DNA from: Bradyrhizobium sp. S69
GTDB lineage: Bacteria; Pseudomonadota; Alphaproteobacteria; Rhizobiales; Xanthobacteraceae
Assembly: GCF_009766005.1 (NCBI RefSeq)
Contig: NZ_LMUK01000046.1
Span: forward strand, 129,687 to 193,686
Reading direction: 5' to 3'
Length of the DNA: 64,000 nucleotides
Shown: one piece after another, positions 17,822-25,218 of the stretch
Position numbering within the stretch: the stretch's first letter is position 1
Layout: each line of letters begins with the position of its first letter
Translations under genes and position numbers: made by a program
Notes under the pieces: model-generated
What the model saw: only the letters and a program-made list of their open reading frames with translations
Told to the model about the DNA's origin: nothing
Databases searched by the model: none

Positions 17822-19204
17822 CTAAAGAAACGCCGACGCCAGCGCCGGCGATTCGGTCAGTGCGTGCGTCATGTATTCCAGTCCGGCGGCGAGCCGCGGA
17901 CGGCCGATCGGGCCGCCCAGGCACACCCGCACGGCTTCCGGCGGCGGGCCGCTGGAAGTGAAGGCGTCGCTGGCGACCATGCCGATTCCGGTCGAGCGCA
18001 TGTGTTCGACGAAGGCGGCGCGATTCCACGGCGCCGGCACCTCGAGCCAGATGTTGAAGCTCAGCGGATCGCTCTGGTAGATTCCCTTCGGCAATATCTC
18101 GGAAACCAGCTTTTGCCGCGCGGCGGTCTCGTTGCGGATGAAGCGCAGCAGCGTGTCGGCGGTGCCGTCCTCGATCCAGCGCGTTACCAGGGCTACCGTA
18201 AACGGCGAGGCCATCACGGTGGCGGCGCGAAGCGCTGCCGCGAACGGCCAGGTCGAACGGGTGTCGGGAACCACGACATAGGCGGCGCGCAAGCCAGCAC
18301 CGATGCATTTGGCGAGACCGGCGACATGCCATGTCAGATCGGGGGCGATCGCGGCAAACGGCGCATGGCCATGCGGTGGGATAAATCCGTAGGCGTCGTC
18401 CTCGACGATCGGAAGCTTGAAATGGCGCGCGGTGTCGGCGATGTCGCGCCGCCTCTGGTCGCTGATCGTCAGCGTGGTCGGGTTCTGTAGCGTCGGGTTT
18501 AGGTAGAGCGCTCTAGGTTTTGTCTTCTTGCAGGCGTCGGTCAGCGCATCGACGTCGATGCCTTCGGCGTCCATCGGCAGGCCGATCAAGGTCAGCCCGA
18601 GCTGGGCCGCGATCGAGCGGATTCCGGGATAGGTGATGGCCTCGCACAGAATGGCGTCGCCCGGCTTGGCGAGAATGGTGAGGATGCCGAGCAGCGCCGG
18701 ATGTGCGCCCGGCGATATGAAAATGCGTTCCTGCGCCGGCACCAGCGCGCGGCGGCCGAGCCAGCTCGAAGCCGCGTCCTTGTCGGCCTGGGTGCCGCCG
18801 AATCCCTGGTAGCGCAGCAGCGAGACGATATCGCGCGATACAAACTCGACGCCGGCCTGCATGCGTTCGATCAGTTCGGGATCGTCGGGCTCCGGCGGCA
18901 GGTTCATCGAGAGATCGACGGGGCGTGGCGGCGGCATCTGCTGGCCACGCCGCGGCTTCGGCTTGTCGCGAACGAAGGTGCCTTGTCCGACCTTGGATTC
19001 GATCAGGCCGCGTTTTTGCGCCTCGACATAGCCGCGCGCGACCGTGGTGAAATCGACATCGAGACGCTTGGCGAGCTTGCGTTGCGGCGGCAATCGATCG
19101 CCGGCGGCCAATCGTCCGGCGCCGATGTCATCGGCGATGGCATCGGCGATTGCGAGGTAGTGCGGCTTGTCGCTGGTGGCGAGATCGGGTGTCCAGTCGG
19201 CCAT
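17822..19204 (-). CDS. MocR-type regulator (GntR helix-turn-helix fused to aminotransferase-like domain)
   Basis: 460 residues. Residues 1-80 form a GntR winged helix (GDRLPPQRKLAKRLDVDFTTVARGYVEAQKRGLIESKVGQGTFV). The rest is a fold-type I aminotransferase domain with N241 in NPT, D269/D270 in VEDDAYGF, and the PLP-binding lysine K299 in GLAKCIGAGLR. MocR proteins use PLP as an effector cofactor and usually control a divergent gene. Here the divergent gene is the first of the Nit1C cluster, 340 bp away, so it is a candidate regulator of that cluster or of itself; this is inference. It is convergent with the autotransporter gene, 13 bp away. Confidence 0.9.
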   Translation of the reverse strand: MADWTPDLATSDKPHYLAIADAIADDIGAGRLAAGDRLPPQRKLAKRLDVDFTTVARGYVEAQKRGLIESKVGQGTFVRDKPKPRRGQQMPPPRPVDLSMNLPPEPDDPELIERMQAGVEFVSRDIVSLLRYQGFGGTQADKDAASSWLGRRALVPAQERIFISPGAHPALLGILTILAKPGDAILCEAITYPGIRSIAAQLGLTLIGLPMDAEGIDVDALTDACKKTKPRALYLNPTLQNPTTLTISDQRRRDIADTARHFKLPIVEDDAYGFIPPHGHAPFAAIAPDLTWHVAGLAKCIGAGLRAAYVVVPDTRSTWPFAAALRAATVMASPFTVALVTRWIEDGTADTLLRFIRNETAARQKLVSEILPKGIYQSDPLSFNIWLEVPAPWNRAAFVEHMRSTGIGMVASDAFTSSGPPPEAVRVCLGGPIGRPRLAAGLEYMTHALTESPALASAFL

Positions 19205-19544
19205 GAAAGCTCACATTCCAGGGGTCATTATTGACTGCATATTGTTGCATTTGTTTATGGTAATGCAACTTCTCGCGCGCGATGTAAATATCTGACAGCA
19301 ATGCTGCCCGATCGGTTCCGTCAATCGCTTTTTGCTCACCGGAAATGCAGGCTGCACAGCATTTCTACGCATATTTTTGCAGCAGTCATTTCCATCCAAT
19401 CAAAAATCCATTCAAGATTGAATGTATAATTGATCGTAAATTGACTGTTTTGATGATCGGTTGTGCAAAACGTCAATTGGCACGTCCGTTGCAATATTCC
19501 GCGTACGCCCGGCCGACGTCCGGAGCCAACGCAAGGAGTGCAAC
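19205..19544. promoter_or_regulatory. Divergent regulatory region between mocR and Nit1C
   Basis: A 340-bp AT-richer region crowded with dyads: GTTGCAT/ATGCAAC (19244-19250 and 19263-19269), GAAATGC/GCATTTC (19342-19348 and 19359-19365), CATTCAA/TTGAATG (19409-19424), and an AATTGAC-GTTTTG/CAAAAC-GTCAATT pair (19439-19478) that ends where the sigma-54 element begins. The second lies about 125 bp upstream of the promoter, a usual distance for an enhancer site of a sigma-54 activator; the first lies closest to the mocR start. Confidence 0.6.
19478..19493 (+). promoter_or_regulatory. Sigma-54 (RpoN) promoter of the Nit1C operon
   Basis: TGGCACGTCCGTTGCA matches the -24/-12 consensus TGGCACG-N4-TTGCA at every defined position, with exactly 10 bp between the GG and GC doublets. 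Transcription would start near 19504, giving a leader of about 40 nt before the AAGGAG ribosome site at 19532-19537 and the ATG at 19545. Nitrogen-limitation control through NtrC or a dedicated activator would fit the products of the operon. Confidence 0.85.
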
Positions 19545-20027
19545 ATGCCAGCCGTCACAAAGCCCGCGAACCAAAAGGGCGATCACCTCGTCGATTACGA
19601 GCAAAAGGTTTTCGAAGACGTCAAAGCCAAGCCCGGTGAAAAGGCGCTCGTCACATTCCACACCGTCGCGTTCGAAGGCTCGATCGGTTTCGTCAACATG
19701 CTGCAGGCCACGCGCCTGATGCGCAAAGGTTTTGAAACCTCGATCCTGCTCTACGGCCCCGGCGTCACGCTCGGCGTGCAGCGCGGTTTCCCGAAGCTCG
19801 GCGACGAAGCGTTTCCGGGTCACCAGAATTTCAACAACACGCTGGTCAAGTTCATGGCCGAAGGCGGCAAGGTTTATGCGTGCCGCTTCGCGTTGCAGGC
19901 GCTGTACGGCCATGGCGAGGGTGCGCTGATCCCCGGCATCATCCCGATCAGCCCGCTCGATGTGCTGGACATCACGCTGCTTCATCGCAACGAAAACGCC
20001 TTCATGCTGCACACGTGGACGCTCTAA
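19545..20027 (+). CDS. nitB: MSMEG_0572/Sll0783-family nitrogen starvation protein (Nit1C)
   Basis: 160 residues: an early HLVDYEQKVFEDVKAKPGEKALVTFHTVAFEGSIGFVN segment, then a mainly hydrophobic core and LHTWTL at the end. I recognise it as the first protein of the Nit1C cluster (MSMEG_0572 or Sll0783 family), induced in nitrogen starvation; its biochemical function is unknown, and it resembles DsrE-type small folds. It has no signal peptide. It begins the operon behind the sigma-54 promoter and has a clear AAGGAG ribosome site. The nitrilase gene starts 30 bp downstream. Confidence 0.85.
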   Translation: MPAVTKPANQKGDHLVDYEQKVFEDVKAKPGEKALVTFHTVAFEGSIGFVNMLQATRLMRKGFETSILLYGPGVTLGVQRGFPKLGDEAFPGHQNFNNTLVKFMAEGGKVYACRFALQALYGHGEGALIPGIIPISPLDVLDITLLHRNENAFMLHTWTL

Positions 20028-20057
20028 GCCACGGCATCTGAAACGAGCGAGGCGGAC

Positions 20058-21116
20058 ATGGCCGAGAAACAGATCATCAGGGTCGCCGCGGTGCAGATCG
20101 CGCCCGATCTCGATACGCCGACGGGGACGCTCGACCGCGTCCTCGCGGCGATCATTGAAGCGGCGGCAAAGGGAGCGCGTCTCGTCGTATTCCCCGAGAC
20201 GTTCGTGCCCTGGTATCCCTATTTCTCGTTCATCCGCCCGCCGATGCTCTCGGGTGCCGAGCACATCCATCTCTATGACAACGCCGTCGTCGTCCCCGGT
20301 CCGGTGACCGAGGCGGTGGCGGCGGCGGCGCGCCAACACAACATCGTGGTCGTGCTCGGCGTCAACGAGCGCGACCATGGCACGCTTTACAACGCGCAAC
20401 TGGTTTTCAATGCCGACGGCAGCTTGGTGCTGAAGCGCCGCAAGATCACGCCGACATTCCACGAGCGCATGATCTGGGGGCAGGGCGACGGCGCCGGGTT
20501 GAAAGTGGTCGATACATCTGTCGGCCGGATCGGCGCGCTGGCCTGCTGGGAGCATTACAATCCGCTCGCCCGCTACGCCCTGATGGCGCAGCACGAGGAA
20601 ATTCACGTCGCGCAGTTTCCGGGCTCGCTGGTCGGGCAGATCTTTGCCGACCAGATCGAGGTCACGATCCGCCACCATGCGCTGGAAAGCGGCTGCTTCG
20701 TCGTCAACGCCACCGGCTGGCTGACCGAAGAACAGATCGCCAAGATTTCGCCGGAAGAAGGTCCGCGCCGCGGCCTGCGCGGCGGCTGCATGACCGCGAT
20801 CATCTCGCCCGAAGGCAACCACATCGTGCCGCCGCTGACCTCGGGCGAGGGCATCCTGATCGCCGATCTCGACATGGCGCTGATCGTCAAGCGCAAGCGG
20901 ATGATGGATTCGGTCGGCCATTATGCGCGGCCGGAACTGCTGTCGCTGCTATGGGACGACCGCCCCACCGCTGCCATGCGCAAATCCCACTCCACACCGT
21001 CTTTCTCCACTGCAGGAGCATCCGATGAAACCGATTCCGGCTTCCGAAACGCCGAGGCCGATCCCGACCGAGCAGCTGATCAACGAGTTGCAATCCTTCG
21101 GAGTTCGTCTCGTTGA
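20058..21116 (+). CDS. nitC: Nit1-type nitrilase of the Nit1C cluster
   Basis: 352 residues of the nitrilase superfamily. The Glu-Lys-Cys triad is E47 (FPETFVPWYP), K129 (KRRKITPTFHE) and C163 (LACWEHYNPL). The enzyme hydrolyses a nitrile or cyanide-derived compound; in Pseudomonas the homologue is required for growth on cyanide as a nitrogen source. The C terminus is unusual: about 30 hydrophilic residues (beginning near PSFSTAGASDETDSGF) are translated across the start of the next gene, a 92-bp overlap. This could be a genuine tail or the result of a late frameshift. It acts in the cytoplasm. Confidence 0.92.
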   Translation: MAEKQIIRVAAVQIAPDLDTPTGTLDRVLAAIIEAAAKGARLVVFPETFVPWYPYFSFIRPPMLSGAEHIHLYDNAVVVPGPVTEAVAAAARQHNIVVVLGVNERDHGTLYNAQLVFNADGSLVLKRRKITPTFHERMIWGQGDGAGLKVVDTSVGRIGALACWEHYNPLARYALMAQHEEIHVAQFPGSLVGQIFADQIEVTIRHHALESGCFVVNATGWLTEEQIAKISPEEGPRRGLRGGCMTAIISPEGNHIVPPLTSGEGILIADLDMALIVKRKRMMDSVGHYARPELLSLLWDDRPTAAMRKSHSTPSFSTAGASDETDSGFRNAEADPDRAADQRVAILRSSSR

Positions 21117-22161
21117 TCCCAAGGCCGGCGGCGACAGCCGCCGCGGCGGCGCCGGTCCCTCCGACCATATGCCGATGACCATCGACGGCGCGACCGTGAT
21201 GATCCCGGTGCATAACGCGCCGGCATTCGAGAGCCCGTACATCGTCGCCAAGCCCGATGATCTCGGCCGCAGCCAGGTCAGCCGCGACGGCGCGGTGATC
21301 GGCGAGGTCAAGTTTCAGTTGCGGCCGCGCTTCTATGAACGCTCGACCGCCGACGGCATTCCCTATTCCAAGATCGCGACCTTGCACGGCCGCGATGTGC
21401 TGGCGACCACCATCCTGCAGACCTGCATCCGCTATCAGAGCCGTACCAAGACCTGCCAGTTCTGCGCCATCGGCCAATCGCTCGCCGCCGGCCGCACCAT
21501 CGAGCGCAAGACGCCGCAACAACTCGGCGAAGTCGCCAAGGCCGCGGTCGAGCTCGACGGCGTCACCCACATGGTGATGACGACCGGCACGCCGCCCGGC
21601 AACGACCGCGGCGCAAAGATCCTGTGCGAGAGCGCGATCGGCGTCAAAGCCGCGGTCGATCTGCCGATCCAGGGCCAATGCGAGCCGCCCGACGACGACA
21701 TCTGGTTTGAGCGGATGCGCGACGCCGGCATCGATTCGCTCGGCATGCATCTGGAAGCCGTCACCGAAAGCGTCCGCGCCCGCATCATGCCCGGCAAGGC
21801 GCAGGTCTCGGTGGAGCGCTATTTCAAAGCGTTCGAGGCCGCGGTGCCGGTGTTCGGCCGTGGCCAAGTCTCGACCTATATCCTCGCCGGCCTCGGCGAC
21901 AGCAAGCAAGAAATCCTTTCGATCTGCGAACGCCTGGTCGGTGTCGGGGTCTATCCCTTCGTGGTGCCGTTCGTGCCGATCGCTGGCACGCCGCTGGAAA
22001 GCCACCCGACGCCACCGCCGTCGTTCATGCACGACATTCTCTCCCCGCTCGCCGACATGCTGGTCGATGCCGGTATGAAGTCGAGCAGCATCAAGGCCGG
22101 TTGCGGCAAATGCGGCGCGTGTTCGGCGCTTTCGACCTACGAGAAGAGGGTGCGGGCATGA
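21025..22161 (+). CDS. nitD: Radical SAM protein, MSMEG_0568 family (Nit1C)
   Basis: 378 residues. The cluster motif reads CIRYQSRTKTCQFC, a CX9CX2C spacing instead of the canonical CX3CX2C; the rest follows a biotin-synthase-like order, including VTHMVMTTGTPPG and GLGD. The C terminus holds four more cysteines in GCGKCGACS, possibly for an auxiliary iron-sulfur cluster. The reaction is unknown. The start at 21025 has AGGAG 7 bp upstream and lies inside the nitrilase frame. The stop overlaps the next gene by ATGA, so translation is probably coupled. Confidence 0.9.
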   Translation: MKPIPASETPRPIPTEQLINELQSFGVRLVDPKAGGDSRRGGAGPSDHMPMTIDGATVMIPVHNAPAFESPYIVAKPDDLGRSQVSRDGAVIGEVKFQLRPRFYERSTADGIPYSKIATLHGRDVLATTILQTCIRYQSRTKTCQFCAIGQSLAAGRTIERKTPQQLGEVAKAAVELDGVTHMVMTTGTPPGNDRGAKILCESAIGVKAAVDLPIQGQCEPPDDDIWFERMRDAGIDSLGMHLEAVTESVRARIMPGKAQVSVERYFKAFEAAVPVFGRGQVSTYILAGLGDSKQEILSICERLVGVGVYPFVVPFVPIAGTPLESHPTPPPSFMHDILSPLADMLVDAGMKSSSIKAGCGKCGACSALSTYEKRVRA

Positions 22162-22706
22162 TCTTCGAACCGTTCAGGCCGTTTCTGGCCAGCGCATACC
22201 AGATCAAATACGCCACCGAAGCCTGGGAAAAAAATGGAGCCGCCGCGCTGCGCCGGCAGGTATTTTGCGTCGAACAGGGATTGTTCGACGGCGATGACCG
22301 CGATGCGACCGACGAACGCGCGATCCCAATCGTGGCGATCTCCCTGTTTGGCGTCGCCGCCGACGCCGTGGTCGGAACCGTTCGTATTCATCCGCATCCG
22401 GAAGACCCGGGCGTCTGGTGGGGCTCGCGGCTGGCGGTGACGGGGCAATATCGCCGGCTCGGTGCGGTCGGCACCGGATTGATCCGGCTCGCGGTGGCGT
22501 CTGCGCATGCGCGCGGCTGCCATACGTTTCTCGGCAACATCCAGAGCCAGAATGTCGATCTGTTCCGACACATGCACTGGCGCACGCTCGAGGAGGTCGA
22601 GCTCTACGGCAAGTCGCATCACATGATGCAGGCCGATCTTGATTTTTATCCGCCGTTCAAGGAGCCGGAAATCGGCTTCCTGTCACTGCCGAAGCTGGCC
22701 GCGTGA
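22158..22706 (+). CDS. nitE: MSMEG_0567/Sll0786-family GNAT N-acetyltransferase (Nit1C)
   Basis: 182 residues with a GNAT fold: the motif A region reads LAVTGQYRRLGAVGTGLIRLAVASAHARGC, which binds acetyl-CoA, followed by HMHWRTLEEVELYGKSHHMM. The early QVFCVEQGLFDGDD segment resembles acyl-homoserine-lactone-type or GNAT substrate loops. It presumably acylates an amine intermediate of the pathway; the acceptor is unknown. The ATG overlaps the stop of the radical SAM gene in ATGA. Confidence 0.88.
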   Translation: MIFEPFRPFLASAYQIKYATEAWEKNGAAALRRQVFCVEQGLFDGDDRDATDERAIPIVAISLFGVAADAVVGTVRIHPHPEDPGVWWGSRLAVTGQYRRLGAVGTGLIRLAVASAHARGCHTFLGNIQSQNVDLFRHMHWRTLEEVELYGKSHHMMQADLDFYPPFKEPEIGFLSLPKLAA

Positions 22707-23701
22707 TGACCGGCGCGCTCACTTTGTCCGCACTCGCCGAGCGGCTGCGCCGCTGCAGCGGCATCGCGGCCAAAAGCGATATCGCCACTGTCGCGAAATC
22801 GCTCGGATTGTCCGGCGACGACGTCATTCCGGTCGGCGACGATTGCGCCGCGATCCCCGACGGCGACGGCTATCTGCTGTTTGCGATCGAAGGTTTCATG
22901 AACGAGTTCGTCGCAGGTGATCCCTGGTTCGCGGGCTGGTGCGGCGCGATGGTCAATATCTCCGACATCGCCGCGATGGGCGGCCGGCCGATCGCGGTGG
23001 TCAACGCCATCTGGGCCGACGGCGAAGCCAACGCAGCACCGGTGCTGGCCGGGCTGAAGGACGCGGCGAAGGCGTTTGCGGTGCCGGTGGTCGGCGGCCA
23101 CACCAATATCAGGACCGATCGCGGCCAGTTGTCGGTGGCGATCCTCGGCCGCGCCAACAGACTGTTGACCAGCTTCGATGCCGAGCCCGGCGATAGCCTG
23201 ATCGCGGCGATCGATTTGCGCGGCCGCTACCGCGAGCCGTTCTCGAACTGGGAAGCCGCGACCGACGCGCCGCATCAACGTCTGCGCGGCGATATCGAGC
23301 TGCTGCCGTTGATCGCCGAAGCTGGCCTTTCGCGCGCCGCCAAGGATATCAGCCAGGGCGGCATCGTCGGCACCGCGGCGATGCTGGCCGAATGCTCCGG
23401 CGTCGCCATCGATATCGACGTCAACGCTATTCCAAGACCTGGCGAGGTCGCGCTGGAACGCTGGCTTTTGACCTTCCCGAGTTTTGGCTATCTGTTGTCG
23501 GTGAAGCCCTGGAACGTCCAGGAGATCATTGCGCGCTTCGCGGCGCGGGACATTGCGGCGGCCGCGATCGGCGCGGTCTCGCACGGCAGCCGCGTCACCA
23601 TCGGCGATGGCGCCTCGTCCGAGACGATCTGGGATTTCGCCGAAAGGCCGCTGATCGGCGCCGGCGGCCGCGCCGGGGTCGCGATGGGGGCGGTCGCATG
23701 A
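22706..23701 (+). CDS. nitF: AIR synthase-related protein, Sll0787 family (Nit1C)
   Basis: 331 residues of the PurM/ThiL/SelD superfamily, with PVGDDCAAIP near the N terminus for ATP and metal binding, MVNISDIAAMGGRPIAVVNAIW and VVGGHTNI in the first domain, and AKDISQGGIVGTAAML in the second. Such enzymes activate a carbonyl, carboxylate or similar oxygen with ATP, so it may prepare an intermediate of the pathway. The substrate is unknown. The start overlaps the preceding stop by one base (TGATG). Confidence 0.9.
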   Translation: MTGALTLSALAERLRRCSGIAAKSDIATVAKSLGLSGDDVIPVGDDCAAIPDGDGYLLFAIEGFMNEFVAGDPWFAGWCGAMVNISDIAAMGGRPIAVVNAIWADGEANAAPVLAGLKDAAKAFAVPVVGGHTNIRTDRGQLSVAILGRANRLLTSFDAEPGDSLIAAIDLRGRYREPFSNWEAATDAPHQRLRGDIELLPLIAEAGLSRAAKDISQGGIVGTAAMLAECSGVAIDIDVNAIPRPGEVALERWLLTFPSFGYLLSVKPWNVQEIIARFAARDIAAAAIGAVSHGSRVTIGDGASSETIWDFAERPLIGAGGRAGVAMGAVA

Positions 23702-24900
23702 CCCCAAGTGCTGCTCAAAGCCCTACTCAAAGTCCTACTGAAAGCCCCGCGCCATTGCGAATTGCCATGCTCGCGCATTCGACCAATCCGCGCGGCGGCG
23801 TGGTGCATGCGATCGAGCTTGCCGACAGCCTGACGCGATTGGGGCATCAGGCGGTGGTTCATGCGCCGGACGCCAGCGGCAAGGGGTTTTTTCGTGCGCC
23901 ATTGTTGCCCGCGGTCGCGGTCATGGCACAGCCCGCTGCCAAGGATGTCGCCGACATGGTGCGGGCCCGGATCGCCGACTATCTCTGGCATTTTGAAATC
24001 CCAGAGAATCGCGCGTTCGATATTTTTCACGCGCAGGACGCGATATCGGGCAATGCGCTCGCGACCCTGAAGCAGCGTGGGCTGATCGGCCGCTTCGCGC
24101 GCACGGTCCATCACATCGATCATTTCAGCGATCCGCGGCTTGCCGAATGGCAGACCCGTTCGATCGTCGAGGCCGACGAATTATTCGTGGTCAGCGAGCT
24201 CTGGCAGAAGCATATTTTGTCGGCGTTCGGCCGAGACTCTATCGTGATCGGAAACGGCGTCGACACCACGCGCTTCAGCGCTGCGCCGCGCGCCATCGAC
24301 CAGGAGGTGCGCACCAAATACGGCATCAACGGCAGCCATGTATTGCTCTCGGTCGGCGGCATCGAGGAGCGTAAGAACAGTGTCCGGATTCTCGAAGCGT
24401 TTGCGCAGGTGCTGACCATCCACCGCGATGCGCAACTGGTGATCGCCGGTGGCGCCTCGCTGCTCGACCATGGGCTCTACCGAAAGCAGTTCGCAGCATT
24501 GCTTGCCGCCAACGGGATTCTCGATCGCGCGGTGCGCTGTCTCGGCCCGGTGCCGGATGCGGAGATGCCGTCGCTGTATAGGTTGGCGGACGCGCTGGTG
24601 TTTCCATCGGTCAAGGAAGGCTTTGGTCTCGCCGTTCTGGAAGCGATGGCGAGCGGTACGCCGGTGGTGACGTCGCGAATCGAGCCATTCACCGAATATC
24701 TGCACGAGAGCGATGCGGTGTGGTGCGATCCGATCAATGTCGGCTCGATCGCCAATGCGATGGCGATGGTGCTGACCGAGCCGCTGCGGTCGCGGCTGGC
24801 GCAGCGCGGCGTCCTGGTCGCGCGCCAGCACGACTGGAGCAACACCGCACGCGCCCATCTGCCCGGATATCAACGGCTGACGGAGTTGCAGCATGCCTGA
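23698..24900 (+). CDS. MSMEG_0565-family glycosyltransferase (Nit1C)
   Basis: 400 residues of the GT-B, family 4-like type. The N-terminal domain begins RIAMLAHSTNPRGGVVHAIELADSL, and the C-terminal domain has the nucleotide-sugar motif PSVKEGFGLAVLEAMASGTPVV. Its presence implies that the product of the cluster carries a sugar, or that a sugar is an intermediate. The longer open frame back to 23392 overlaps nitF fully and was rejected; ATG 23698 overlaps the nitF stop in ATGA. No signal peptide is seen. Confidence 0.9.
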   Translation: MTPSAAQSPTQSPTESPAPLRIAMLAHSTNPRGGVVHAIELADSLTRLGHQAVVHAPDASGKGFFRAPLLPAVAVMAQPAAKDVADMVRARIADYLWHFEIPENRAFDIFHAQDAISGNALATLKQRGLIGRFARTVHHIDHFSDPRLAEWQTRSIVEADELFVVSELWQKHILSAFGRDSIVIGNGVDTTRFSAAPRAIDQEVRTKYGINGSHVLLSVGGIEERKNSVRILEAFAQVLTIHRDAQLVIAGGASLLDHGLYRKQFAALLAANGILDRAVRCLGPVPDAEMPSLYRLADALVFPSVKEGFGLAVLEAMASGTPVVTSRIEPFTEYLHESDAVWCDPINVGSIANAMAMVLTEPLRSRLAQRGVLVARQHDWSNTARAHLPGYQRLTELQHA

Positions 24901-25204
24901 GATGCTGTTCCACATTCGCCGGCCCGACGGCGCGAACGAGCAATGCTATTCGCCGTCGCTGGTGATCAAGGATCACCTCGCGGTCGGCGCCAGCTACGAC
25001 GTTGCCGATTTCATGCAGCGTTGCCGAATTGCGCTGACCATCGCCAGCGATCGGGTGCGGGAAAAATACGGCTTTGCCTGCTCGCGGGCGATGGGGCAAC
25101 TCGCGCGGCTGGAAGTCGCCGCCGAACGTTTCCGTGCAACGCCCCAAGATGTTGTGACCGATGCCGTGACCGGCCTCGTGACCGTCACGTCTTTTCAAGA
25201 ATAA
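24893..25204 (+). CDS. MSMEG_0570-family nitrogen starvation response protein (Nit1C)
   Basis: 103 residues (MPEMLFHIRRPDGANEQCYS at the start, VTSFQE at the end). It is one of the small conserved proteins found only in Nit1C-type clusters; I know of no assigned function. It overlaps the end of the glycosyltransferase gene by 8 bp. The early FHIRRPDG followed by a charged helical middle (RVREKYGFACSRAMGQLARLEVAAERF) gives no catalytic motif. Confidence 0.85.
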   Translation: MPEMLFHIRRPDGANEQCYSPSLVIKDHLAVGASYDVADFMQRCRIALTIASDRVREKYGFACSRAMGQLARLEVAAERFRATPQDVVTDAVTGLVTVTSFQE

Positions 25205-25218
25205 CAAAGGAGAGTGCC

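Noticed and set aside
19473..20921. 482-residue minus-strand frame over the nitB and nitC genes
   Set aside because: It has the composition of a shadow (many Arg, Asp and His) and no motif, while the plus strand encodes clear family members with ribosome sites and a promoter.
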